A stretch of DNA of 64,000 nt from Jiangella mangrovi (GTDB taxonomy: Bacteria > Actinomycetota > Actinomycetes > Jiangellales > Jiangellaceae): the NCBI RefSeq assembly GCF_014204975.1, contig NZ_JACHMM010000001.1:4712001-4776000 (forward strand), written 5' to 3'. The position numbers and the translations under genes were made by a program. Below are positions 48,286-57,038 of the stretch, piece after piece. Positions within the stretch are counted from its first letter, which is position 1. The number at the start of each line of letters is the position of its first letter. Under the pieces are notes generated by a model. It was not told the origin of the DNA, searched no databases, and saw nothing but the letters and a program-made list of their open reading frames with translations.

Positions 48286-50207
48286 CGGACCACCACCTGG
48301 TGCGCGGCGGACAGGAACAGGGAGTCTGGGGCCAGCCTGATGATGTCGCGGCCGCTGCCCAGCCGGCGGCCGGTGCGCAGGTCGAACTCGAACAGCAGCA
48401 CCTCGTCGACGCGGTCGACGCCGTCGACGGCCTCGATCAGCTGCGAGACGGCGGCGAAGCTGAGGTCGGCGTCGAACGGCCAGCCGGTGCCGTCGGGCCC
48501 GCCGGTCAGCGGGTTCACGTACCGAGTGAGCTCCTCGACGATGCGGCCGCTGACCAGCTCCGCGGGCCGGCCGGTCGCCGTCCGGACCATGGCCGCCACG
48601 CTGACGCCCTGGTAGAACGGCGTCGTCAGCTCGACGGCGGTGCCGACCAGCCGGTGCCGGTCGAGGTGCGTGCCGACGGTGTCCAGCAGCGGCGCGGACA
48701 GCGCGAAGTCGTCGAGCCGGTGGTCGCGGGGATGGCTGCGCACGTGCGGCACCAGCATGACCCGCGCCGACCCGTCGCCGGGCAGGCACCGCGCCCGCGC
48801 CACCTGCGCCGACGCCTCGCGGGCCAGCCGCTCGAAGTCGCCCGCGGTCACGGCGCGGCGGCCGGTGCGCAGCGTCAGCGGGCCGCGGACCTTCGCCTCG
48901 GCGACGGTCTCGGCATCGACCCCGCCCGTGGCCGGGGCCAGGTTCGTCACCGACGTCACGTAGGGCACGGTCGTCAGCAACTCGGTCAGGGTGTGCGCGC
49001 CGACGTTGCCGGCCCGGCCGCCGCCCGTGCGGTAGCCGCTCACGACGATCTCAGCGCCGTCGGGCGGGACGGCGCCGTGTTGGCGGCTGCCGCCGTCGGG
49101 ATAGCGCACCCGCGGCCCGAACCGGACCTCGCCGGTCGCGGAGTCCCACACGACGTGCCGGTCGCCCGGGCCGCTGTCGGTGAAGTCGGGCACCTCGGTC
49201 CAGGTGTGCGCGCCGCCGCGGTCGACGACGCGGACCAGCTCGTCGCCGCGCCGGGGCAGCACGGGCGCCGCCGACACGGCGAAGACCTGGCCCGGCGCCC
49301 CGGTGGAGCGGCCCAGCGTCTCCGCCGGAATGGCGCTGGCGTGCTCGGCCGCCGTCGTGCCGCCGATGGCCGCCACCTCCAGCGACCTGATGCGGGGCGG
49401 ACGCCGGTACGTCGGCTGACCGGCCTCGGGCGCGCGCAGGCGGCCGCGCACCCAGTACGCCGTCCGCTCGCCCAGCAGCAGCGACCGGTGCTCGCGCGGA
49501 ATCAGCAGCACGATCTCGCCGTCGCGGTTCAGCCCGCCGGTGGTGTCGCGGTGCACGACGGCGGACACCCAGGCCTCCCCCGTCCATGCCTCCCAGGCCA
49601 GCGGCGGACGGCGCGGGTCGACGCCGATCCCCTCGGCCTCGGCCGCGATGGTGAGCCGGACGGCGGCGCCGGCCAGGCTGTCGGCGAACCCGAGCACGAC
49701 GGCGTCGCCCGGGGTCAGTCCCGGCGAGAAGCACTCGACCGGCAGGCCGAGGACGGTGAAGTCGGTCCACCGGTCGCTGATCCGCTCGGCCGCGTCCGCG
49801 GTGAGCAGCCCCGTCAGCTCCGGCGGGCGGATGGCGAGGTCGTCGACGGTGGCGAACACGACGCGGTCCGGCGCGCCCGCCGTCGCCACCGGGGTCCCCG
49901 CCGGCACGACGACCGTCCGCTCCAGCGCCGCGGACAGCCAGAACGTGAGGTCGGCGCGGGCCACCGACGGCGGGAACGGCTCGATGCCGACGAGGTTGAG
50001 GAAGTGCACGTACAGCTTCTCGGGCACCTGGTTGAGCCGGAAGATCACGCTCTCGCTCATCCACGCGAACAGCTCGATCAGAGCGACGCCGGGATCGGCG
50101 ACGTTGTGGTTGGTCCACTCCGGGCAGTACCGCGGGATCAGCCGCTTCGCCTCGTCGACGATGTCCTGGAACCGCCGGTCGTCCAGGTTCGGTGCGGGCA
50201 ACGGCAT
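48282..50207 (-). CDS. Baseplate J-like protein (putative baseplate assembly protein)
   Basis: 641 residues. The N-terminus is typical (LPAPNLDDRRFQDIVDEAKRLIPRYC, WTNHNVADPGVALIELFAWM, LNQVPEKLYVHFLNLVG); the centre holds the J core with VSGYRTGGGRAGNVGAHTLTEL, and the C-terminal region ends in the LFEFDLRTGRR strand. This is the wedge scaffold of eCIS baseplates. ATG 50207 is preceded by GAGGAG inside the end of the gp25 gene. Many eCIS encode two J-type proteins; only this one is seen here. Confidence 0.9.
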   Translation of the reverse strand: MPLPAPNLDDRRFQDIVDEAKRLIPRYCPEWTNHNVADPGVALIELFAWMSESVIFRLNQVPEKLYVHFLNLVGIEPFPPSVARADLTFWLSAALERTVVVPAGTPVATAGAPDRVVFATVDDLAIRPPELTGLLTADAAERISDRWTDFTVLGLPVECFSPGLTPGDAVVLGFADSLAGAAVRLTIAAEAEGIGVDPRRPPLAWEAWTGEAWVSAVVHRDTTGGLNRDGEIVLLIPREHRSLLLGERTAYWVRGRLRAPEAGQPTYRRPPRIRSLEVAAIGGTTAAEHASAIPAETLGRSTGAPGQVFAVSAAPVLPRRGDELVRVVDRGGAHTWTEVPDFTDSGPGDRHVVWDSATGEVRFGPRVRYPDGGSRQHGAVPPDGAEIVVSGYRTGGGRAGNVGAHTLTELLTTVPYVTSVTNLAPATGGVDAETVAEAKVRGPLTLRTGRRAVTAGDFERLAREASAQVARARCLPGDGSARVMLVPHVRSHPRDHRLDDFALSAPLLDTVGTHLDRHRLVGTAVELTTPFYQGVSVAAMVRTATGRPAELVSGRIVEELTRYVNPLTGGPDGTGWPFDADLSFAAVSQLIEAVDGVDRVDEVLLFEFDLRTGRRLGSGRDIIRLAPDSLFLSAAHQVVVR

Positions 50208-50210
50208 GGC

Positions 50211-50657
50211 TCACTCCTCACGCGGGATGACGTAGAACGGGTAGACCAGGTTGCGGCGGTCGTTCGTGGTGCGGACGCGGTAGACGATGCCGATGCGCAC
50301 CAGCCCGGACTCCTCCTCGTCCTGGACCGGCGTCACCTCCTCGACCTCGACCCGCGGCTCCCACCGGGCGATCGCCTCGCGCACCGCCTCGGCGATCAGC
50401 CCGACGAGGTTCGGCGTCACCGGCTCGAACATGAGCTCCCAGATGCGGCAGCCGAAGTGCGGGCGCATCACCCGCTCGCCCGGCGCTGTCAGCAGGATCA
50501 CCCGGATCGACCGGTCCAGCTCCTCCGGCCCCGTCGTCAGCCGGATCGAGCCGGTGTGGTCGACCTGCATCGGCCAGAAGAACCCGCGCCCGACGACGTC
50601 GGCGTCGAGGCGGTCGGGCGGCAGCGGCGCGCGGACGGGGCGGTCGTCGTCGGTCAA
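50211..50657 (-). CDS. gp25-like baseplate wedge protein
   Basis: 148 residues of the T4 gp25/GPW family: GRGFFWPMQVDHTGSIRLTTGPEELDRSIR split around residues 23-52, ILLTAPGERVMRPHFGCRIWEL, and the C-terminal YRVRTTNDRRNLVYPFYV. It starts the sheath at the baseplate. The start is TTG 50657, which overlaps the spike stop as TTGA; no ATG or GTG fits the family N-terminus. The frame upstream of this belongs to the spike gene in antiphase. Confidence 0.87.
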   Translation of the reverse strand: MTDDDRPVRAPLPPDRLDADVVGRGFFWPMQVDHTGSIRLTTGPEELDRSIRVILLTAPGERVMRPHFGCRIWELMFEPVTPNLVGLIAEAVREAIARWEPRVEVEEVTPVQDEEESGLVRIGIVYRVRTTNDRRNLVYPFYVIPREE

Positions 50658-52414
50658 TTGATCGCCACCGCCTTCCCCTTGACGGTGGTCATGCCGTCGG
50701 CCTCGATGCTGGTGGCCCCCGCCGCCTTCACCGTCAGGTTGGTTCCGGCGCTCAGGTCCAGCGCCTGGGTCGCCTTGATCTGCACGGTCGGGCCCTCGAG
50801 GCTCAGCTGCCTGCGGGCTTTGACGGCGATGGTGTCGGCCTCGATGGTGAGCCCGTTGCTGCCGTCGACGACGATCGTCGTGGTGCCGGCCTTGATCGAG
50901 AGCGGCACGCCCGACGGCACCTCGACGTCCAGGCGGTCCTTCCCCAGCCGGATCCGGTGCTCCCCGCCGGCCAGCGCGAGCAGGACGTGCTGCTCCGCCG
51001 GCTGGGCGCCGTCGGCCAGCTCCACGACGTGGCCGAGCCGCGAGGTGAACCGCCGGTGCGCGACACCGTGGGCCACGTCGTGCTCCGGGATCTTGTCCTT
51101 GCCGTTGTGCAGGCCGGCGAGGATCACCGGCCGGCGCAGGTCGCCGCCCTCGAACGCCACCAGGACCTCGTCGTCGACCTCGGGGATCACGACGAGTCCG
51201 CGGTTGCCGCCGGCGCCGACCGTCGCGATGCGGGCCCAGTCGCTGGCCTGGTCCCGCGAGATCGCCGGGAACACCACCCGCGCGCGCCCGCGCTTCTCCG
51301 GGTCCTTGAGATCGCTCACGACGCCGCTCATCAGGCCGTAGTACCGGCCGCCGGTGTCGGCCCGGCCGCGCCCGACGTCTTCGCGGCCGCCGAGCAGGTC
51401 CACGAGCGTGGCCGGTGACCGGTCGCCCGCCACGAACCGGGTGTGGAAGCCGCCGCGCCGGTAGACGTGCTCGACCCGGCTGACGTGGTACGTCCCCGAC
51501 AGCGGGCCCGCGTTCGTCACGGTGAGCGCCACGCCTGGCGCGATGCCCGCGTCCGCCGGGCCCCGCCCGCCGGCCGTGACCGCGGCACGGGCGATCGAGT
51601 CGCGCAGCGACGCCGCGACGGCGCTGGCCTCCCCGCCGTCCGCCACCGTCCGGACGACGTCGATGGGCCGCGTCCTCCGATCCGAGGCGGCGCGGAAGAC
51701 GAGGTCGGCCAGCGGTCCCCTGCCACGCGCGGCCGCCTCCTCGACCTTGGCGGGCCCCGAGACGATGGCCTCCTTCTTCCACACGTCCCAGCCGTGGACG
51801 CGGACCTCCTGCGGCACGTCGACCGCGCTCACCGAGAACTCCAGCAGGTCCGTGCCGAGCGCGCGGCTCACCTCGGGACCGCGGCCGGGCAGCTCGGCGA
51901 CGAGCGTCTTGCCCTCCATCCACCAGTCCCAGCTGAGCCGGTCGGCGATCTCGTCGACGAACTCGAGGTCGGTGCCCACCTGCAGGACGTGCGGTTGTGC
52001 CCCGGGGGCCGGCGGGGTCCGCACACCCAGCCCGGCGTCGCCGGCCACCTGAGCCAGGACGTCGCGGAACGAGCGGTTGGTGAAGGTCCGCACCGTGGGG
52101 CTCCCGGTGAGCAGACGGGCGTCGTCGTGCGCGGTGACGACCAGCTCCGGCGGGAGCCCGTCGCGCTGCTCGACGGCGAGGCCCGTCACGGCGCCTCCGG
52201 CGAGTACGCCGCCGCCGACGACCCCGACCTCGATGCGCACGCCGACCTTGAACGTCGTCTTCGACGCGAGGGCGTAGCCGGGATCGGTGAAGCGCAGGGT
52301 GATCGTACCGACGCTGCGCAGCCCGCGCTCGGCGCGCAGCTCGACCAGCGCTTGGAGCGAGGCGGCCGTCAGCGCCGCGCCGTCGACCAGGATCTCCGGC
52401 GCGACCCCGCTCAC
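50654..52414 (-). CDS. VgrG/gp5-like spike protein
   Basis: 586 residues. The N-terminal gp27/gpD-like part (about 1-340, TDLEFVDEIADRLSWDWWMEG) is followed by the gp5 OB-fold (YYGLMSGVVSDLKDPEKRGR; VIPEVDDEVLVAFEGGDLRR) and a C-terminal beta-helical needle (TIEADTIAVKARRQLSLEG). It forms the puncturing trimer under the tube. GTG 52414 overlaps the LysM gene stop (GTGA). A PAAR-like DUF4280 protein at the head of the operon may cap its tip. Confidence 0.9.
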   Translation of the reverse strand: MSGVAPEILVDGAALTAASLQALVELRAERGLRSVGTITLRFTDPGYALASKTTFKVGVRIEVGVVGGGVLAGGAVTGLAVEQRDGLPPELVVTAHDDARLLTGSPTVRTFTNRSFRDVLAQVAGDAGLGVRTPPAPGAQPHVLQVGTDLEFVDEIADRLSWDWWMEGKTLVAELPGRGPEVSRALGTDLLEFSVSAVDVPQEVRVHGWDVWKKEAIVSGPAKVEEAAARGRGPLADLVFRAASDRRTRPIDVVRTVADGGEASAVAASLRDSIARAAVTAGGRGPADAGIAPGVALTVTNAGPLSGTYHVSRVEHVYRRGGFHTRFVAGDRSPATLVDLLGGREDVGRGRADTGGRYYGLMSGVVSDLKDPEKRGRARVVFPAISRDQASDWARIATVGAGGNRGLVVIPEVDDEVLVAFEGGDLRRPVILAGLHNGKDKIPEHDVAHGVAHRRFTSRLGHVVELADGAQPAEQHVLLALAGGEHRIRLGKDRLDVEVPSGVPLSIKAGTTTIVVDGSNGLTIEADTIAVKARRQLSLEGPTVQIKATQALDLSAGTNLTVKAAGATSIEADGMTTVKGKAVAIN

Positions 52415-53064
52415 GATTCCATCCTCGGGATCGAGAGCAGTCGGCCGGGCCGCAGGTCGAGCGGGTCGGCGATGGCGTTCGCCTCGGCCAGCGCCCGCCA
52501 CCGGGTGGCGTCGCCGTAGTACGTGGCCGAGATGCGGTCCAGCGTCTCCCCCGGCCTGACCCGGTGCACCCGGTGCGGCCGCGGCGTCCCCGACGTCGGG
52601 TTCTGCGGCCCGAACGCGTTCGACGGCTCGTACTGGCGCAGCGTCAGCCGCAGCCGCGCGCGCAACGGCACCCCCGCCGACGAGAAGTAGGTGAACGCCA
52701 GCTCCAGGTCGCTGACGACGGCCTTGAACGAGTGCAGGTCGCCCCAGTGGAACGTCACGTACGGCGGCCGCGCGTTGTTCGTCGTCTCGTCGGTGCCCGG
52801 CAGCGACAGGTCGACCTCCATCAGCCCGACGATCTTCCCCGTGTACTTCGTCACCGGGCTGCCGTCGTGCGTGGTGTCGAAGAACAGCTCCATGCGCAGC
52901 CAGCCGGAGCGGGCGCCCGCATACCGCAGCGTCGGGACGCCCTTGCCCGGCAACCGGTCGCCCGACCACTCATTGGTCCGGCCGACCGTGAACTGGGCCG
53001 GGTTGAACAGGCAGGGCAGCCGCTCCCCGCCCTCGATCTCGAGGAACGCCTTCTCCGTCGCCAC
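52411..53064 (-). CDS. LysM-domain baseplate hub protein (Pvc7-like)
   Basis: 217 residues. The N-terminal part (PAQFTVGRTNEWSGDRLPGK, LRMELFFDTTHDG) is the eCIS hub domain linking tube and spike; the C-terminal LysM (about 168-215, HRVRPGETLDRISATYYGDATR split) fits the LysM of gp53-type proteins. GTG 53064 shares one base with the stop of the repeat protein (TAGTG), and its end overlaps the spike gene. Confidence 0.88.
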   Translation of the reverse strand: MATEKAFLEIEGGERLPCLFNPAQFTVGRTNEWSGDRLPGKGVPTLRYAGARSGWLRMELFFDTTHDGSPVTKYTGKIVGLMEVDLSLPGTDETTNNARPPYVTFHWGDLHSFKAVVSDLELAFTYFSSAGVPLRARLRLTLRQYEPSNAFGPQNPTSGTPRPHRVHRVRPGETLDRISATYYGDATRWRALAEANAIADPLDLRPGRLLSIPRMES

Positions 53065-55874
53065 TAGAACACCCCCGGCACTCCGCGGCGACCGCGCCGC
53101 TCCAGCTCGCCGCGCACTCGTCCCTCGATCCGGTCCAGCACCAGGTCCGCCAGCTCCGCTAGGTCGGCGGGGTCGAGGTCGGTGAGCCGCCAGCGCTGGT
53201 GTGGCGGGTCTGTCAGGTCTGGTCCGGTGGCACCCGGTCCGGCCGTGTCCGGGGCCGGGGCGTCGTCGGCGGTCGTGGTGATCGGCGCCGCTGCGGCCGG
53301 CTGCGGCCCGGGGCCGCCCTGCGGGACCACCCCGGCCGGAGGCTGGATGCTCGACCCCCTGGCCGGCTGGGTCACCGGTGGATCGAGCACCGCCACCGGC
53401 GCCGGCGCCACCGACATCCGCGGCGGCGCCACCCGATCCGTCCGGGCGCCCGCCAGCATCCCCGCCAGCCCGGCGCCCGCTTCGGCCCGGAAGATGGTCG
53501 TCGTCCCCGGCAGCACCCTCCCGAGCACGGCCGGCGCCAGCTCGTGCGCCCCCACCCTCCGATCGACGACGGCGTCAGCCTGCGGTCCGCGCCACAGGGT
53601 CGCACCGGCCGCGCTGAGCGTGCCCGTCATGCTGGGCACCAGCTGTCCCCTCGCCGCTCGGCCGGCCGCCGCGCCCCCGGACCCGACGTCGGCCGGCCGA
53701 CCCGCCTCACCCACCCTCGGGGCATCGCCCGGACCGGCTGTCACGCCGCGAGCCACACTGCGCCCCACTGTCACCACCGCCGGGTGAGAGACCATCCGTT
53801 CCCACGCGGGCCGCGAACCAGACCCGCCGTTCGCCCCGAGACCCGACCCGGCGGCTCGGGCGGGATGCTCGCGAGCCGATCCGACCCGCGGGACATCGCC
53901 CGGACCGGCCGCCCTGGCGACGCTACGCCACACCGTCACTCGCGGGATCCGGGACCCGACCCGACCCGGCGTCGACTCCGCCGAGCCGGCACCGCCGGCC
54001 GAACCCGCGACGGGCCCGGCCGCTCCCGGACCGGTCATGCCACGCCACCCGGTCGACGCCACGATGCGCGACGCGAAGGTGTCCCACACCGGCCGACCGG
54101 CCGCCGCACTCGCGAACCCGACATCGACCGGACGCACCGCCACGCTCCCCCGCCGGGCACCGGCGAGATCCACACTGCGCCCTCCTGTCGCCGCTGCGAC
54201 ACGAGAACCGAACCGCCCCCACGCCGACCGAGCCAAGGCCACACCGCCGCCAGCAACCCCGGCCAACCCCGCTCCGACCGCCGAGCGCCATACCGTCGTG
54301 CGCGTGACACCGGATGCGAGCCGTCCCCTCACGGGCTGATCCGCGACCGCACCAGCGCCGGCCGCCTCCGAGCCGGCTGCCGAGCGCCCCACCGTCGCCG
54401 CCGCGAGGCGGGATGCGAAGGCGCCCCACACCGGCCGGCCGGCCGCCGCGCTACCAGACCCGACGTCGACCGGACTGGAGGCCGCGCTCGATCGCCGGGC
54501 ACCGGCGGGACCCGCCGAGTCCCTACGAACCGCACCACGCCACGCCGTCGCAGCCGGCACATGCGAGCCGAGCCGTCCCCACGCAGGCCGCGTCGCCGTC
54601 ACATCGCGACCGGCGGGCACCGCGCCGGGTGCATCCCCGGCTCCGGCCGCCGTACGCCAGAGGGTCGCCGCCGCGATGCGGGACGCGAATGAGCCCCGCA
54701 CCGGCCGTCCGGCCGCCGCGCTGCCGAACCCGACGTCGACCGGACGGGCGTCCGACCTCCATCGCCGGGCACCGGCGAGGTCAGCCGAGCCGCGCAGCGC
54801 CGCGATGCGCGAGTCGAACCGCCGCCACGCGCCTACGTAGGCACCGGCACCGGAGACAGGGACCTCACGAACAGAGCCGGACTGCCGGCCCCGATCAGGA
54901 CCGGCCATCGCGCTGCGAGCGGCGCTGCGCCACACCGTCGCTGCCGCGACACGAGCGGCGAGCCGCCCCACCGCGACCGCACCACCGCCGACGGCTCCCG
55001 CCGAGCCCGACCCGCCACTCGCCACGCTGCGCTGCACCGTCGCCGCGGCGACGCGGGAGGCGAGCCGGCCGCGCGGCGGGCGCGGGGCAGAATCCGTCGG
55101 TGACGTGTAGACGCTGGTGCCAACAGTTGGCGTCAGCGTCAACATCCTCGAGGAGGAGTGAGACCCGGCCACGGCGCGTGAGACCCCCTCGACCGCACCA
55201 GCCACGGACGCCCCACTCGCACGACCAGGAGTCGCGCTGCGCTGCACCGTCACCGCGGCGACGCGGGAGGCGAGCCGCCCGCGCGGCGGTGTCACCATGG
55301 TCGAGGAGGAGTGAGATCCGGTCGCGGCGCGTGAGACCCCCTCGACCGCACCGGCCACGGACGCCGCCGAGGCCGTCGAAGCGGCCCGCGGCGCCGACCG
55401 GCGTCGCTGATCCTGGGGCGCGAGCATGGGACCGGCGGCCGCGACCTCGGCCGGCAGCCGCATCGGGACCGCCTTGGGGGCGAGCCGACCGGAGAACCCG
55501 CCGGGCGCATACGTCGACTCCGTCGGCACCCGCCGCACCACCCGGGCCAGCCCCGGAGCCGAACCCGAAGGCGACCCCGAGTCCGTCGGCCACCACCAGC
55601 GCGGCGGTCGCACGGCGGCGTCGGCGTCGGCGTCGGAGGAAGCGGAGACCGGGCGGGACCGCTCGGTGACGCCGGGACCGACGACGGAGGTGAGGGCGCG
55701 CCGCATCACCCGGGAGCGGCCGACGGTCGCGGCGAAGTCGTGGAAACCCGAGGCGAGGTCGCCCAGGCCGGAGCGGTCCGACGCCCCGCGGGCGCGCCGC
55801 GCGGGACGATGCCGGGCCGCCGCCGCTCGCCCGAGCGCCGACCGGTCCACACCCTCGGCCGAGTCCTCGCTCAC
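53064..55874 (-). CDS. Arg/Ala/Gly-rich repeat protein of unknown function in the eCIS operon
   Basis: 936 residues, strongly basic, without signal peptide or membrane helix. At least twelve degenerate copies of a motif like GRLASRVAAATVQRS or WGAFASRLAAATVGRS recur every 35-60 residues; several are preceded by RPVDVGxxSAAAGRPVW. Near the N-terminus a unit of about 50 residues (SVAGAVEGVSRA..GSHSSS..PPRGRLASRV) is tandemly duplicated, and the second copy carries a 57-bp palindromic insertion. The last 45 residues (DLDPADLAELADLVLDRIEG, then RVRGELERRG) form an amphipathic helix seen in other eCIS proteins. Both ends overlap their neighbours by 1-4 bp, so it is a real gene. It lies between tube and hub genes, where a tape-measure or cargo gene could be. 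Confidence 0.7.
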   Translation of the reverse strand: MSEDSAEGVDRSALGRAAAARHRPARRARGASDRSGLGDLASGFHDFAATVGRSRVMRRALTSVVGPGVTERSRPVSASSDADADAAVRPPRWWWPTDSGSPSGSAPGLARVVRRVPTESTYAPGGFSGRLAPKAVPMRLPAEVAAAGPMLAPQDQRRRSAPRAASTASAASVAGAVEGVSRAATGSHSSSTMVTPPRGRLASRVAAVTVQRSATPGRASGASVAGAVEGVSRAVAGSHSSSRMLTLTPTVGTSVYTSPTDSAPRPPRGRLASRVAAATVQRSVASGGSGSAGAVGGGAVAVGRLAARVAAATVWRSAARSAMAGPDRGRQSGSVREVPVSGAGAYVGAWRRFDSRIAALRGSADLAGARRWRSDARPVDVGFGSAAAGRPVRGSFASRIAAATLWRTAAGAGDAPGAVPAGRDVTATRPAWGRLGSHVPAATAWRGAVRRDSAGPAGARRSSAASSPVDVGSGSAAAGRPVWGAFASRLAAATVGRSAAGSEAAGAGAVADQPVRGRLASGVTRTTVWRSAVGAGLAGVAGGGVALARSAWGRFGSRVAAATGGRSVDLAGARRGSVAVRPVDVGFASAAAGRPVWDTFASRIVASTGWRGMTGPGAAGPVAGSAGGAGSAESTPGRVGSRIPRVTVWRSVARAAGPGDVPRVGSAREHPARAAGSGLGANGGSGSRPAWERMVSHPAVVTVGRSVARGVTAGPGDAPRVGEAGRPADVGSGGAAAGRAARGQLVPSMTGTLSAAGATLWRGPQADAVVDRRVGAHELAPAVLGRVLPGTTTIFRAEAGAGLAGMLAGARTDRVAPPRMSVAPAPVAVLDPPVTQPARGSSIQPPAGVVPQGGPGPQPAAAAPITTTADDAPAPDTAGPGATGPDLTDPPHQRWRLTDLDPADLAELADLVLDRIEGRVRGELERRGRRGVPGVF
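55025..55363. repeat. Tandem duplication within the repeat-protein gene
   Basis: Two units, 55025-55213 and 55235-55363, start with the same CGCTGCGCTGCACCGT and end CCACGGACGCC. They align closely except for about 57 extra bp in the first (lower-coordinate) unit, where the palindrome 55106-55144 sits. Confidence 0.75.
55106..55144. mobile_element. Palindromic element inserted in coding sequence
   Basis: TGTAGACGCTGGTGCCAAC and its inverted partner AGTTGGCGTCAGCGTCAACA form a 39-bp hairpin. The same core, with two or three changes, occurs at 14472-14513 between genes. Here it lies in one of two duplicated units and is absent from the other, so it looks like an in-frame insertion adding 19 codons net. 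Too short to encode anything itself; a MITE- or REP-like element is inferred. Confidence 0.65.
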
Positions 55875-56356
55875 GCCGCCCCCGATCCGCTCGTGGTCCG
55901 CGACCGGAAGCCGTTGTGCGCCACCTCGAGCTCCTCCTCCAGCGACTGCGCGCTCTCGACGTCGAACCGGGGGCCGACCCAGCGGACCGCGAAGACGCCG
56001 TCGAACTCCCAGGCGCGCAGCCGGTCGCCGCGCTCGCCGAGCACCGTCACGGCGCCGGTGCTGCGGACCAGCGAGTCGCCCGCGGCTGCGAAGCCCTGAC
56101 CTGCAGTCTTGTTCACCCAGGCGAACAGCGCGTCGCCCTGGGTGAGGCCGCGGCGGAACACCAGGTTGGGCCAGCGCAGCCGGCCGGGCAGACGGTGCAC
56201 GTAGCCGTTCTCGCCGCCCTCGGCGTACTCCTCCAGCTCGGCGGTCACCTCCAGGCCGCGCACCTCGCGGAAGATCCCGATCTCGACGCCGTCGACCTCG
56301 AAGAGGAACCGGTTCGAGCTGGTCGGCTCACCGCCGAGGAAATCGGCCTCAGGCAT
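55871..56356 (-). CDS. eCIS tail tube protein 2 (gp19 family)
   Basis: 161 residues of the T4-like tube family: NRFLFEVDGVEIGIFREVRG, ENGYVHRLPGRLRWPNLVFRR, GLTQGDALFAWVNKTAGQGF, and the C-terminal WEFDGVFAVRWVGPRFDVES with ELEVAHNGF. Likely the special tube ring that contacts the hub rather than the repeating inner tube, based on position near the baseplate genes. ATG 56356, 4 bp inside the DUF6760 gene; the stop overlaps the repeat protein start (GTGA). Confidence 0.9.
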   Translation of the reverse strand: MPEADFLGGEPTSSNRFLFEVDGVEIGIFREVRGLEVTAELEEYAEGGENGYVHRLPGRLRWPNLVFRRGLTQGDALFAWVNKTAGQGFAAAGDSLVRSTGAVTVLGERGDRLRAWEFDGVFAVRWVGPRFDVESAQSLEEELEVAHNGFRSRTTSGSGAA

Positions 56357-56522
56357 GCTCGCGCACCGCCTCCCACGCGCGGTCGTTCAACGAACCGACG
56401 GCCCGGATCATCCGGACCCGGTCGAGATGCTCCAGGTCGAGCAACGTGTCCAGCGGCCAGTGCAGGTGGTAGGCGAGGTACGCGATCTCCTGCCAGAGCG
56501 CGTCGGCCGGGTAGCGCAGCAC
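56349..56522 (-). CDS. DUF6760-like small eCIS protein
   Basis: 57 residues reading VLRYPADALWQEIAYLAYHL, then HWPLDTLLDLEHLDRVRMIR, ending WEAVREHA. The LAYHLHWPLD..LDLEH core is that of small proteins regularly encoded between tube genes of eCIS and some phages (DUF6760 by recollection). Start GTG 56522, 7 bp after the upstream stop; the gene overlaps the tube 2 start. It may bind or chaperone the tail-assembly protein. Confidence 0.75.
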   Translation of the reverse strand: MLRYPADALWQEIAYLAYHLHWPLDTLLDLEHLDRVRMIRAVGSLNDRAWEAVREHA

Positions 56523-56528
56523 CCCGGC

Positions 56529-57038
56529 TCACCTGCCGACGCCCGGGAGCTCCTCGATCGCCGACCGCCCGGGCCGCGCCCCTCGTAGCGCCGGCTCCGG
56601 GGCCCCGACGGCGACCGGCTCGCCCGGCGCCTCGTCCCCGGAGACCCCCGCCGACGCCGACGCCGAAGCCCCCGCCGGCGACGACGCCGTCACCGGCCCG
56701 AGCAACTCCTGCTGACTCTGCAGCAGCGCCTCGTAGTCGCCCTGGCTGCCGAAGTTGATGACGCCGTAGAAGTCCTGCAGGAACGCGAGGTCGACGGCGA
56801 ACAGGTTCTCGATCTCGTGCGCCGTCACCAGTTCCAGCGACCCGAGCGACTCGACGACCCGGGCGAGCACGAGGATCGTGAGCCGCGGGTCGTCGGGACC
56901 GTCGACCATGGGGTCGCGCAGCGGTTCGAGCTCGTCGCGGGCCGTGGCGAGGCGCATCGTCCCGGTCCGGTGCAGTGCGCCGTCGCCGTCGACGTACCCG
57001 CGCGGCAGGACGAACTCGTACCGGGTCTGCAGGCTCAC
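56529..57038 (-). CDS. Tail assembly protein
   Basis: 169 residues. The first 115 (TRYEFVLPRGYVDGDGALHR, LVTAHEIENLFAVDLAFLQD, FYGVINFG) match the phage tail assembly/gp41-like family found after the first tube gene in eCIS; the rest is an Ala/Pro/Gly-rich tail. GTG 57038 overlaps the tube 1 stop (GTGA). Its role in other systems is as a tail-assembly chaperone; this is inferred here from family and position. Confidence 0.78.
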   Translation of the reverse strand: MSLQTRYEFVLPRGYVDGDGALHRTGTMRLATARDELEPLRDPMVDGPDDPRLTILVLARVVESLGSLELVTAHEIENLFAVDLAFLQDFYGVINFGSQGDYEALLQSQQELLGPVTASSPAGASASASAGVSGDEAPGEPVAVGAPEPALRGARPGRSAIEELPGVGR

